Source of the DNA: Erythrobacter ani | GTDB taxonomy: Bacteria > Pseudomonadota > Alphaproteobacteria > Sphingomonadales > Sphingomonadaceae | DNA: 64,000 bases | Assembly (NCBI RefSeq): GCF_019204025.1 | Contig: NZ_JAGSPB010000001.1 | Span: forward strand, 248,001 to 312,000 | Reading direction: 5' to 3' | Shown here: positions 17,102 to 25,984 of the stretch, one piece after another | Layout: each line of letters opens with the position of its first letter | Numbering within the stretch: position 1 is the first letter of the stretch | The notes under the pieces: generated by a model | The model's database searches: none | What the model saw: the letters and a program-made list of their open reading frames with translations, nothing else | What the model was told of the DNA's origin: nothing | Position numbers and translations under genes: made by a program

Positions 17102-19033
17102 ATGATCCAAGCCATCTCACGCCCATCGATGACACGCGTCACACACTGCGTTTCAGAGCAGTATGATGAGATGTATCGTCAATCGGTCGAAGACCCTGAC
17201 GGTTTCTGGCTCGACCAGGCGAAACGGCTGGACTGGTTCAGCGCGCCGACCAGAGGCGGAGAATGGTCCTTCGATCCCGCTGATATCAGCTGGTTTGCCG
17301 ACGGATCGCTGAACCTCTGCCACAACGCGGTTGACCGCCATCTGAGAACGCGCGGAGAGGATACTGCCATCATCTTCGAGCCGGACGATCCTGCAAGCGC
17401 AGGACGGACTCTCACCTACCGCGAACTTCACGCAGAAGTGATCCGCATGGCCAATGCGATGAAGGCAATGGGCGTCAAAAAAGGCGACAGGGTCACACTC
17501 TACATGCCCATGATCGTCGAAGGCGTCACCGCAATGCTCGCATGCGCTCGGATCGGTGCGATCCATTCCGTAGTATTCGGCGGGTTTTCTCCCGAGGCCT
17601 TGGCTGGGCGGATCGAGGACTGCGGCAGCCGCTTCGTCATCACCGCTGACGAAGGGCTTCGCGGATCCAAGCGTGTTCCCCTCAAAGCGAACGTCGATGC
17701 GGCCCTGAACGAACTCGATCACGACACCCCGATCGATGGAATGCTGGTCATAAAGCACACCGGTGCCAAGATCGAGATGAGAGAGGGCCGCGATCACTGG
17801 CTTCATGATGTCGCCACGGATGAAGATTGTCCTTGCGAAGGAATGAACGCGGAAGATCCGCTGTTCATCCTCTACACTTCGGGTTCGACCGGAAAACCCA
17901 AAGGCGTGCTGCATACCACGGGCGGATACGGCGTGTGGACAGCGACCACTTTCAACTACGTTTTCGATTATCAGCCCGGCGAGGTGTACTGGTGCACTGC
18001 CGATATCGGCTGGGTCACCGGCCACTCTTACATTGTCTACGGCCCACTGATGAACGGCGCGACGAGCGTCGTATTCGAAGGCGTGCCGAACTATCCGGAC
18101 CATGGCCGGTTCTGGGACGTGGTCGACAAACACAAGGTCAGTATCCTCTACACCGCCCCCACGGCAATCCGTGCGCTCATGCGCGAGGGTGACGAATTCG
18201 TGACCAGCCGCGATCGCTCATCACTGCGGCTGCTGGGATCTGTCGGCGAGCCGATCAATCCCGAAGCCTGGAGATGGTACTACGATGTCGTGGGATCGGG
18301 GCGGTGCCCGATAGTCGACACCTGGTGGCAAACGGAGACGGGCGGCGTGATGATCACCACGCTACCCGCGGCGCACGACATGAAGCCGGGAAGCGCAGGC
18401 TTGCCGTTCTTCGGCATTCAGCCGCAGTTGGTCGACAATGACGGCGCCGCGCTCGACGGCGCGGTCGAAGGCAATCTGTGCATCACCGCGAGTTGGCCCG
18501 GACAAGCGCGCTCGGTCTATGGCGATCACGAACGGTTCGAACAGACCTATTTCAGCACCTATCCCGGCAAGTATTTCACAGGTGACGGATGCAGGCGCGA
18601 CGAAGACGGGTATTACTGGATCACTGGCCGCGTCGACGATGTGATCAACGTCTCGGGCCACCGCATGGGGACCGCGGAGGTAGAGAGTGCGCTGGTGCTG
18701 CACGAATTGGTCGCAGAGGCCGCCGTCGTGGGTTATCCGCATGATATCAAAGGCCAGGGTATCTATTGCTATGTGACGTTGAACGCTGGCGTAAGCGGAT
18801 CGGACGAGCTTCACCAGGCGCTGCGCGCGCATGTCCGCAAGGAAATCGGGCCCATCGCGACACCGGACCATATCCAGTTCACCGATGGTCTTCCCAAGAC
18901 TCGTTCTGGCAAAATCATGCGCCGCATCCTGCGCAAGGTGGCCGAGAACGACTACGGCGCGCTTGGGGACACTTCGACCCTTGCCGACCCATCTCTGGTT
19001 GATCGCTTGATCGAAGGTCGGCAAAATCGCTGA
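17102..19033 (+). CDS. acs: Acetyl-CoA synthetase (AMP-forming)
   Basis: A 643-residue enzyme that converts acetate, ATP and CoA to acetyl-CoA, AMP and diphosphate. Motifs: N-terminal ACAS domain ([14 protein letters not shown]), ATP loop [39 protein letters not shown], and [11 protein letters not shown] near the end, where K604 is the usual regulatory acetylation lysine. The start ATG at 17102 has GGGAG upstream. It is followed 4 bp later by the response regulator gene, so the two are co-transcribed. It is the core of the acetate locus. Confidence 0.96.
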   Translation: MIQAISRPSMTRVTHCVSEQYDEMYRQSVEDPDGFWLDQAKRLDWFSAPTRGGEWSFDPADISWFADGSLNLCHNAVDRHLRTRGEDTAIIFEPDDPASAGRTLTYRELHAEVIRMANAMKAMGVKKGDRVTLYMPMIVEGVTAMLACARIGAIHSVVFGGFSPEALAGRIEDCGSRFVITADEGLRGSKRVPLKANVDAALNELDHDTPIDGMLVIKHTGAKIEMREGRDHWLHDVATDEDCPCEGMNAEDPLFILYTSGSTGKPKGVLHTTGGYGVWTATTFNYVFDYQPGEVYWCTADIGWVTGHSYIVYGPLMNGATSVVFEGVPNYPDHGRFWDVVDKHKVSILYTAPTAIRALMREGDEFVTSRDRSSLRLLGSVGEPINPEAWRWYYDVVGSGRCPIVDTWWQTETGGVMITTLPAAHDMKPGSAGLPFFGIQPQLVDNDGAALDGAVEGNLCITASWPGQARSVYGDHERFEQTYFSTYPGKYFTGDGCRRDEDGYYWITGRVDDVINVSGHRMGTAEVESALVLHELVAEAAVVGYPHDIKGQGIYCYVTLNAGVSGSDELHQALRAHVRKEIGPIATPDHIQFTDGLPKTRSGKIMRRILRKVAENDYGALGDTSTLADPSLVDRLIEGRQNR

Positions 19034-19037
19034 GACC

Positions 19038-19673
19038 ATGTCCAGTCGCATCATCATCGCAGACGATCATCCGCTGTTCAGAACTGCGTTGAGCCATGCC
19101 GTGTCGAAGGTCTGGCCCGATGCCGAGATCGTGGAAGCTGGTTCTGCCGGAGCGGCCCGCGCCGAGCTCGATCAGAATGCGGAAGCTCTTCTGCTCGATC
19201 TCCATATGGAAGATTCGCACGGGCTCTCGGTACTTATGGACCTGCGGCAGGATTTCCCGGCGCTGCCCATAGCGATTGTATCCGCTAGCGAGGAACCGCG
19301 CGTGTTTGGTGCGGCAAAACAGCTTGGCGCGGCCGCTTTCATTCCCAAGTCGGCAAGCCTGGACGAGATGCGAGACGCCCTTTCCGCGGTGCGCGAGGGG
19401 GACCATTGGTTTCCTGATACAGGCGCCGAAGACGATGACGATCTGGACCGTATCGCCAGTCTCACACCTGCGCAGCGGCGCATATTGGGGGCTATACGAC
19501 AGGGCCTGCTGAACAAGCAGATCGCATATGAACTCGATATCAGCGAGGCGACCGTTAAGGCACACATTACGGCGATCTTCCGCAAGCTCGGCGTCGTAAG
19601 CCGCACGCAAGCGGTTTTGCTCGCGGCAAAACTCGACGTCGAACAGCCCGCCGCCGATTGTGCCGCCAGCTAG
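19038..19673 (+). CDS. crbR: LuxR/NarL-type response regulator (CrbR/ErdR-like)
   Basis: A 211-residue two-component regulator. The receiver domain has D9-D10, phospho-acceptor D54 (LLLDLHM) and K104 (FIPKSAS). The C-terminal LuxR helix-turn-helix spans about 147-203 with LTPAQRRILGAI, LLNKQIAYELDISEATVKAHI. In Vibrio and Pseudomonas the orthologue-like CrbR/ErdR activates acs and actP; the family call here rests on context with acs and an SSS-type kinase. Its TAG stop shares the bases CTAG with the convergent kinase gene. Confidence 0.82.
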   Translation: MSSRIIIADDHPLFRTALSHAVSKVWPDAEIVEAGSAGAARAELDQNAEALLLDLHMEDSHGLSVLMDLRQDFPALPIAIVSASEEPRVFGAAKQLGAAAFIPKSASLDEMRDALSAVREGDHWFPDTGAEDDDDLDRIASLTPAQRRILGAIRQGLLNKQIAYELDISEATVKAHITAIFRKLGVVSRTQAVLLAAKLDVEQPAADCAAS

Positions 19674-22600
19674 ACTTCAGCCGTCACTTTCCGGCGATTG
19701 AGACAATCGGATATCAAAGCGCGTAGTGCCGCAGGTGAAGATGGCTTTAGCAGGCGGTTCGCGCCCATCCGTTGAGCAGCCAGTTCGGTTTCTTCGCTGG
19801 CTTCAGCGGTGAGCAGGATAGCGGGCGGCGCATCCCCCCAATCACGGGCTAGGGCAAGATACACGGCGTCGCCACGCTCATCCTCATCCAGCCGGTAATC
19901 CATGATTGCAATGTCGGGAACCGATGGGCACGCAGCCCGTGCGTTCGTGAGCGAACGTCCGGTGACCACGTCCAGACCCCATTTTTCCAGCAGCGTCTTG
20001 AGCGCGCTGAGAGCGGCTGGCTCATTTTCAACAATAAGCACTCTCGCGTTTCCAACTTTCGCTGCGGTTCCCGAGGGCTTTTCGCGCGTGGCAGGCGTTT
20101 CCCATTTCAGCACCGGCAGATGCAACGCGAACCGGCTGCCCTTCCCCACCTCGCTTTCGGTTTCGACATGAACGTCCAGCAGCCGGGTGATGCGCCGCAC
20201 GATGGCAAGGCCGAGCCCCAGACCCTCGCGGTCGCTGGAGGATGCCCGCTCGAATTCATCGAAGATCCGGCCCTTGTCCGCCTCCGCAATCCCGCGCCCG
20301 GTGTCATGCACGCAAAGCAGCACATCATCGCCCGCCCGGCGTACACCCAACAGGACGCCGCCCGATGAGGTGTACCTGATCGCATTGCTCACGAGATTGC
20401 GAACGACGCTCGTAAGCAGGGCTCTATCGGTCATCACCCAGGCCCTGGTGTGGACCCGGCGCAGTTCCAGCCCTTTCGCCTCTGCCTGTACGGCGAATTC
20501 TCGCATCACCTCGTCAAAGACGACATTGAGCGGGACGGAAGCAAGCTTCGGCTCGATGCCTCCGCTGTCGAGCTTGGAGATATCCAGCAGCGCGCGGATC
20601 AGTCGGTCTGCCGACGCAATTGATCCATCCAGGTCTTTCACAAGCCGTTCGAGGTGGGCTTGCCCAGTCACCTCCTCGCCCACTGCAGATGCAAACAACC
20701 GCGCGGCGTTGAGCGGCTGGATCAGATCGTGGCTGGCCGCAGCGAGGAAGCGGGTCTTGGAGCGCGTGGCCTCCTCCAGCGCCGAATTGACCTCGCTTAG
20801 TTGCTCGGTCCGCTCGGCCACTTTGGTCTCAAGCGCCTGCTCGGCCCGGCGGTCGGCAGTGATATCGGTGTAGGAGGTCACGTATCCGCCGCCCGGAGCG
20901 GGAGATCCGACGATCCGCATGATACGTCCGTCGTGCTGCTCGCGCTCCATCCGGTGCTCGCGTCCGGCACGCATATGATCGAGCCGCCGCTGAACCTGCA
21001 ATTCAATGTCGGATTCGCTATTGTCGCTCAGGCGCAGATTGTACCGGATGAGGTCGGCGATCGGTGTGCCGACCGCAACCAATTCGTCCGGGAGATCGAA
21101 CATTGTCTGATATCGGCTGTTCCACGCGACCAGATTCATTTCAAAATCGACAAGCGCGACACCTTGATCGATGTTTTCGATCGCGATCTGGAGCAGCTCG
21201 GCGCTGAAGGACAGTCGCTTGTTCGTTTCACCCATCATTGCGACGACCTGCGCAAGCGGGATCGGATCACCGTCTGACCAAGAAGACACGAGCATTCGGG
21301 ACGACGACGAACCGATCACGCCCGAAATCGTCCGCTCGGCCATCGCCATCACATGGTCGTCCGCAGTGTCTTTATCGCGATAGGCTTGCGACATGGATGC
21401 AAGGGCCGCATTCGCTCTGTCCTTGCCGACAAATTGCGCGAGCAACAGGCGGACATCCGCGACACGTTTGTTGGTCACCACATTCAGCGCCGCGCCGTTT
21501 GAGGGCAGACCGACAAATGCAGCGGCCTGAGCCTGATCGACCAGGCTGGGCCGAAACCAGACGGAACCGATCCAATAGGCGGTGCAGTTCGCGGCAAGAC
21601 TGATAAGCACGCCTGAGACAAGCGGATCGGGGTGAATAGAAATAAGGGGTTCTGAGCCGATCGCCGAAGGCAAGATCAGCAAAATCAGCCAAAGTGCAAA
21701 GCCAGATACGAGCCCCGCAATCATGCCACCCTTGTTCCCGGCGCGCGACAGCACACCGAGCACCAGGCCCGGTGCAAATTGAGCGACAGCCGCAAAAGCG
21801 AGCGTGCCCAGCCCGGCAAGATTGGTGATCGCACCGAAGCCGAGATAGAACAGATAGGCAAAGAACAACAACGCGGCGATGACGCCGCGCCGGATCGTCA
21901 GCAATTTCGGCGCGACGAGACTGCGGTCCCCGCTTCCGCTCAGAACCCGTCGGAATGCGAGCGGTGCAATCAGGTCGTTTGTTATCATCGTCGAAAGAGC
22001 CACGCTGGCGACCACGATCATACCAGTCGATGCCGAAAACCCGCCGATGAAGACGAGCAGCGCAAGCGCCTCGTTTCCAGTCGCAAGCGGCAAGGCCATC
22101 ACGATCGTGTCAGCGTCGGTGCTCTGCGGGAGGACCATCAGCCCCGCAAGCACGATCGGAACAATCACAACAGAGGTCAGCAACAGGTAGGCAGGAAATA
22201 TCCAGCGCATGGTGGGTGTTGCGCGTTCGCCGTGGGCCTCGACGATCGTCATGTGAAACTGGCGCGGTAGACAAAGCGCAGCACATGCCGCGATCAGTGT
22301 GAGCACTGCAAAGCGGGCGTCGAGCTGAGCCGGTTCGAACGCTGACGGCAGGCTTGGCGCATCGCTTTGCATCAACACGCCGACAGCGAGAGCAGCGACG
22401 GCGATCAGCGCGACCAGCTTCACGACCGCCTCCACGGCAATCGTGAGCACCAACCCGCCGTTGTCTCCTGCCTGATCGGCGCGCCGGGACCCGAACATAA
22501 TCGCAAAGAGAGCCATCAATCCGGCCACCAGCAGGACAAGTTCGTCGGCAGCGACCTGGTCGACCAGGCTTGGATCCAGCGTCAGCAGCGAGCTGCCAAC

Positions 22601-23008
22601 CGATTGGAGCTGTAGCGCCATGTATGGCAGAGAGCCGATGGTCGCTATGACGGTGACGAGCGCAGCCACGCTCGCGCTCTTGCCGTAACGCGCTGAAAGG
22701 AAGTCGGCGATGGAGGTTGAATGCTGCGCCTTGCCTTGGGCGAGCACGCGCCTCACCAGCCCGAAGCCAATCGTGAACAACAGGATCGGACCGAGATAGA
22801 TCGGCAAATAATCGAGGCCAGACGTGGCCGCCGTGCCGACGCCGCCATAAAACGTCCAGCTCGTGCAATAAACCGCGAGCGAGAGGCCGTAGATAAGACC
22901 CGTGTACCGGCCAAGCTTACCGGCACCCGCGCGGTCTCTTCGGGCGGCCAACCAGAATAGAAACGCCAGATATGTCGTGGCAGCCGCGACAGCCGCACCG
23001 AAGAGCAT
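19670..23008 (-). CDS. crbS: SSS-domain hybrid histidine kinase (CrbS/MxtR-like)
   Basis: A 1112-residue membrane sensor. Residues 1 to about 510 form a sodium:solute-symporter-like domain of some 13 helices (SLAVYCTSWTFYGGVG). A PAS segment follows near 640-750 (LVDFEMNLVAWNSRYQTMF), then a HisKA box ASHDLIQPLNAARLF (His near 761), a HATPase domain with GRGIAEADKGRIFDEF and GLGLGLAIV, and a C-terminal receiver with IMDYRLDE (Asp near 1033). This order is that of CrbS/MxtR, which senses acetate-related state. Start ATG 23008 has GAGGGGAGG upstream. It probably phosphorylates the convergent LuxR-type regulator. Confidence 0.85.
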   Translation of the reverse strand: MLFGAAVAAATTYLAFLFWLAARRDRAGAGKLGRYTGLIYGLSLAVYCTSWTFYGGVGTAATSGLDYLPIYLGPILLFTIGFGLVRRVLAQGKAQHSTSIADFLSARYGKSASVAALVTVIATIGSLPYMALQLQSVGSSLLTLDPSLVDQVAADELVLLVAGLMALFAIMFGSRRADQAGDNGGLVLTIAVEAVVKLVALIAVAALAVGVLMQSDAPSLPSAFEPAQLDARFAVLTLIAACAALCLPRQFHMTIVEAHGERATPTMRWIFPAYLLLTSVVIVPIVLAGLMVLPQSTDADTIVMALPLATGNEALALLVFIGGFSASTGMIVVASVALSTMITNDLIAPLAFRRVLSGSGDRSLVAPKLLTIRRGVIAALLFFAYLFYLGFGAITNLAGLGTLAFAAVAQFAPGLVLGVLSRAGNKGGMIAGLVSGFALWLILLILPSAIGSEPLISIHPDPLVSGVLISLAANCTAYWIGSVWFRPSLVDQAQAAAFVGLPSNGAALNVVTNKRVADVRLLLAQFVGKDRANAALASMSQAYRDKDTADDHVMAMAERTISGVIGSSSSRMLVSSWSDGDPIPLAQVVAMMGETNKRLSFSAELLQIAIENIDQGVALVDFEMNLVAWNSRYQTMFDLPDELVAVGTPIADLIRYNLRLSDNSESDIELQVQRRLDHMRAGREHRMEREQHDGRIMRIVGSPAPGGGYVTSYTDITADRRAEQALETKVAERTEQLSEVNSALEEATRSKTRFLAAASHDLIQPLNAARLFASAVGEEVTGQAHLERLVKDLDGSIASADRLIRALLDISKLDSGGIEPKLASVPLNVVFDEVMREFAVQAEAKGLELRRVHTRAWVMTDRALLTSVVRNLVSNAIRYTSSGGVLLGVRRAGDDVLLCVHDTGRGIAEADKGRIFDEFERASSSDREGLGLGLAIVRRITRLLDVHVETESEVGKGSRFALHLPVLKWETPATREKPSGTAAKVGNARVLIVENEPAALSALKTLLEKWGLDVVTGRSLTNARAACPSVPDIAIMDYRLDEDERGDAVYLALARDWGDAPPAILLTAEASEETELAAQRMGANRLLKPSSPAALRALISDCLNRRKVTAEV

Positions 23009-23059
23009 GATCTTCGAACCTCCCCTCTTTCGAAAGCTAGCCAAACACGGCGATTGTGC

Positions 23060-23096
23060 AAGAAAAAGGGGCGGCACCACATTCGGCGCCGCCCCC
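23060..23096 (-). terminator. Rho-independent terminator after actP
   Basis: An 8-bp GC stem, GGGGCGGC pairing with GCCGCCCC, encloses a 12-nt loop. Read on the minus strand it is followed by CCTTTTTCTT. It lies 25 bp after the actP stop and separates actP from the kinase gene, which therefore should have its own promoter. Confidence 0.85.
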
Positions 23097-23120
23097 AGTG
23101 CGATCCGTGGAGAGGTCGGA

Positions 23121-24896
23121 TCAGTGTACGTGCGCGTCCCCAGCCCCGCGCGGGACACGGATGGAATCCACCAGTTTGCGAATTTCCAGCGGGGTCGACT
23201 TGGTCACGCTGGCGACAGCGATTGCGATACCGAAATTGATCAGCATCCCGATCACACCGATGCCTTCAGGCGAAATACCGAACAGCCAGTTCTCCGCTGT
23301 GTTCGCTGCCGGATCCAGCAGTTTGAAGTAGAGAATGTAGCTGAATGTAAACACCAGCCCGCTGACCATGCCGGCAATTGCGCCTTCCTTGTTCATCGAC
23401 TTGAAGAAGATGCCCATGAAGATCGCCGGGAAGAGGCTCGATGCCGCAAGTCCGAAAGCAAATGCGACAACCTGCGCCACCCAACCCGGAGGATAGATGC
23501 CGAGGTAACCCGCGACGATGATCGCAGCGGTTGCCGCAATACGCGCCGCAAGCAGCTCTGCCTTGGACGAGATATTGGGCGCGAAGGTGCTCTTCAGCAG
23601 GTCGTGGCTGACCGAACTGGAGATTACCAGCAACAGACCCGCCGCCGTCGACAGAGCCGCCGCAAGGCCGCCTGCAGCCATCAGGGCCACAACCCATCCG
23701 GGAAGGTTCGCGATTTCCGGATTGGCGAGCACCATGATGTCGTGGTCGACATACACCTCGTTGGCGCTTTCGGCATTCGGCGTGTTCGACAGGAGTCGCT
23801 CACCCGATTGGCCGGACTCGCCAGTGTATTCAGGTTTGCCCTCGAAAGCATTTCCAGGGCGGTACTGCATCACGCCGTCGCCATTCTTGTCCTGGAATGC
23901 GAGCAATCCGTTGCTTTCCCACAGCGGGAAGAACTCATCGACCTCGCTATAGGCGGTATCGTCCACCTTCTCGACGAAGTTCAGCATCCCGAATGCACCA
24001 ACGGCCGGTGCCGTGGTGTACAGCAATGCGATGAACAACAGCGCCCAGCCGGCCGATTTGCGCGCATCCGATGCCTTGGGCACGGTGAAGAAGCGCACGA
24101 TGACGTGAGGCAGACCGGCGGTCCCGACCATCAGCGCGAGCGTGATGCAGAACACGTCGATCATGCTCTTCGACCCATCCGTATAGGCGGTGAAGCCCAA
24201 GTCCACCAACACGGTATCGAGCTTCTGCAAGACGCTCATTCCCGAGCCATCGGCCACCCCCGAACCAAGACCGAGCTGCGGGATCGGTGTCCCCGTGATC
24301 ATGAAACTGAGGAAGAACGCCGGGACCATGTAGGCGAAGATCAGAACGCAATATTGCGCAACCTGAGTGTAGGTAATGCCCTTCATTCCGCCGAGAACGG
24401 CGTAGATGAACACGATCCCCATACCGATGATAACGCCCATCGTGATTTCGACATCGAGAAAGCGCGAAAACACAATCCCGACGCCGCGCATTTGCCCGGC
24501 AATATAGGTGAAGCTGATGAAAATCAGGCAGATGACCGCAACCACGCGAGCAGTCTTCGAATAGTACCGCGTGCCGATGAAATCGGGGACCGTGAACTGT
24601 CCGAATTTGCGCAAATAGGGCGCCAGCAGCAATGCCAGCATGACGAAACCGCCGGTCCAGCCCATCAGGTAAACCGAGCCATCATAGCCCGCAAAGGCAA
24701 GTATGCCCGCCATCGAAATGAAGCTTGCCGCGCTCATCCAGTCGGCTGCCGTGGCCATGCCATTGACGACCGGGTTGACCCCGCCGCCCGCGACATAGAA
24801 TTCCTTGGTCGAACCCGCCCGGCTCCAGATTGCGATACCGATGTAGAGCGAGAAGCTGAGGGCGACGAAGATGTAGATCAGAGTTTGCGTTTCCAT
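23121..24896 (-). CDS. actP: Cation/acetate symporter ActP
   Basis: A 591-residue sodium:solute symporter of the ActP family. About 13 helices are visible, with the family segments FYVAGGGVNPVVNGMATAADWMSAASFI, TVPDFIGTRYYSKTARV, YIAGQMRGVGIVFSRFL and GLPHVIVRFFTVP. A hydrophilic insert near residues 325-400 (EVDEFFPLWESNG, DKNGDGVMQYRPG) includes an EF-hand-like DKNGDG stretch, seen in alphaproteobacterial ActP. It imports acetate and related short acids. It is 13 bp downstream of the DUF485 gene and ends in a strong terminator. Confidence 0.94.
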   Translation of the reverse strand: METQTLIYIFVALSFSLYIGIAIWSRAGSTKEFYVAGGGVNPVVNGMATAADWMSAASFISMAGILAFAGYDGSVYLMGWTGGFVMLALLLAPYLRKFGQFTVPDFIGTRYYSKTARVVAVICLIFISFTYIAGQMRGVGIVFSRFLDVEITMGVIIGMGIVFIYAVLGGMKGITYTQVAQYCVLIFAYMVPAFFLSFMITGTPIPQLGLGSGVADGSGMSVLQKLDTVLVDLGFTAYTDGSKSMIDVFCITLALMVGTAGLPHVIVRFFTVPKASDARKSAGWALLFIALLYTTAPAVGAFGMLNFVEKVDDTAYSEVDEFFPLWESNGLLAFQDKNGDGVMQYRPGNAFEGKPEYTGESGQSGERLLSNTPNAESANEVYVDHDIMVLANPEIANLPGWVVALMAAGGLAAALSTAAGLLLVISSSVSHDLLKSTFAPNISSKAELLAARIAATAAIIVAGYLGIYPPGWVAQVVAFAFGLAASSLFPAIFMGIFFKSMNKEGAIAGMVSGLVFTFSYILYFKLLDPAANTAENWLFGISPEGIGVIGMLINFGIAIAVASVTKSTPLEIRKLVDSIRVPRGAGDAHVH

Positions 24897-24909
24897 GGCT
24901 ACGCCCCCC

Positions 24910-25188
24910 TCAATCGTCGAGATCGTATTTGCGTTCGATCTGCTTCATACGAACGACGTAGAAGAAGATGAGCGCGATGAAGATGTAGATCGAACCCTGC
25001 TGCGCGAACCAGAACCCTAGCGGGTATCCGCCGATCATGAACTGATCGAGAAAGTCGCGAAACAGAATGCCCGCTCCAAAGGAGCACGCGAACCAGATCG
25101 CCATGAGTGAAACGAGCAGCCGGATATTTTCCTGCCAGTACGAGTTCTCTGCCTCGCTCGTTTGCTCTGTGGGTGTGTCGTCGTCCAT
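24910..25188 (-). CDS. yjcH: DUF485 membrane protein (YjcH-like)
   Basis: A 92-residue inner-membrane protein with two hydrophobic helices (LLVSLMAIWFACSFGAGILF and a second from YIFIALIFFYVV) and a basic C-terminus (MKQIERKYDLDD). DUF485 proteins sit immediately before actP in most bacteria and probably assist the symporter. The motif YPLGFWFAQQGSIYIF is characteristic. Start ATG 25188 is chosen because GGAGGGGAG precedes it closely. Confidence 0.92.
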   Translation of the reverse strand: MDDDTPTEQTSEAENSYWQENIRLLVSLMAIWFACSFGAGILFRDFLDQFMIGGYPLGFWFAQQGSIYIFIALIFFYVVRMKQIERKYDLDD

Positions 25189-25297
25189 GTTCTCCCCTCC
25201 TTCTGGTGCCGGGAACAATTCCCGAGCTTGGATTGACGCTAAGCGCACCCTGTCATTGGCGCGAGATGGACTTTAGTCTTACGGGTGGAATCAGAGG
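25189..25297 (-). promoter_or_regulatory. Promoter region of yjcH-actP with shared motif
   Basis: A 109-bp region upstream of yjcH. On the minus strand it carries CGTAAGACTAAAGTC at 25283-25269, matching the acs upstream motif at 11 of 11 fixed positions. A weak -10-like sequence (TTAGCG, 25242-25237) would put the motif centre near -46, similar to the spacing guessed for acs. Confidence 0.5.
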
Positions 25298-25984
25298 TCA
25301 GGTTTGCTCGAGTTCCCCCAATGTTACGCCGGCAGGCACGCGTGAAAGCTGCGCCTGAAAAAGCTCTGCAGCCGCTATGGCATCGGTCAGTGCATCGTGC
25401 GCTTCGTATTCGGGGAGGCCGTAACGGGCGCGGCTTGGTCCGAGCCTGTACGCCTCGGTTCCGACGAGGTTGGGTCTGAGTTTCCTTTCCAGAGCGAGCG
25501 TGCAAATCGAACGGACCGGCAGCTGCACGCCCCATACTGATGCCGCCATCCGCTCGATCGCGCTCACCTCTATGTCAGCTGCGTGTGCAATCAGGATGCG
25601 TCCAGACAATTCCTTGGCCAATCTCGGCGCGACTTCGCGAAGTTTCTGTCCTCTGGCGGCGCGCTGCTCTCCTATCCCGTGGATGGTGACGGCGGCGGTA
25701 TCAAGATCAGCTTTGCTGCGGATATCGACCGAATGCGCTTCAGCCAGACAGATCGAGCTGCCTTGAAAAGGCACCCAGCCTACCTGAAGCAGATGCGCTT
25801 CGATGCCCAAGCCATCGAGCTCGAAATCGAGCGCAAGATAGGGCGCTGTCGATGCCGCGCAACTGCGATCCGGCCAATCTGCTGCGGCGTAGTCCTGCAA
25901 CACTCTGTGCCCGGCTGCGGCGAGACTTCGCAATCGTCTTTCAAAACGCCACCGGGCAAACATTTCAGGCAATGCCGCCCGCAT
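25298..25984 (-). CDS. DnaQ-like DEDDh 3'-5' exonuclease
   Basis: A 228-residue protein of the DNA polymerase III epsilon-like exonuclease superfamily. DFELDG (D53, E55) supplies the first acidic pair, IHGIGE and ILIAHAADIEVSAIE the middle motifs, and YEAHDALTDAIAAAEL the final His/Asp motif of the DEDDh class. The N-terminal 45 residues are basic. It starts inside the DUF294 gene (20-bp overlap from ATG 25984; ATG 25963 is an alternative right after that gene's stop). DUF294-exonuclease pairs beside actP are also found in Pseudomonas. The substrate is unknown. Confidence 0.83.
   Translation of the reverse strand: MRAALPEMFARWRFERRLRSLAAAGHRVLQDYAAADWPDRSCAASTAPYLALDFELDGLGIEAHLLQVGWVPFQGSSICLAEAHSVDIRSKADLDTAAVTIHGIGEQRAARGQKLREVAPRLAKELSGRILIAHAADIEVSAIERMAASVWGVQLPVRSICTLALERKLRPNLVGTEAYRLGPSRARYGLPEYEAHDALTDAIAAAELFQAQLSRVPAGVTLGELEQT

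Noticed and set aside
17153-18133. Minus-strand open frame inside acs
   Set aside because: Antisense to the conserved acs core; composition is that of a shadow frame.
22902-24971. A 689-codon open frame on the plus strand opposite actP and the start of the kinase gene
   Set aside because: Arg/His/Asp-rich shadow sequence with no family features; actP is unmistakable on the minus strand.
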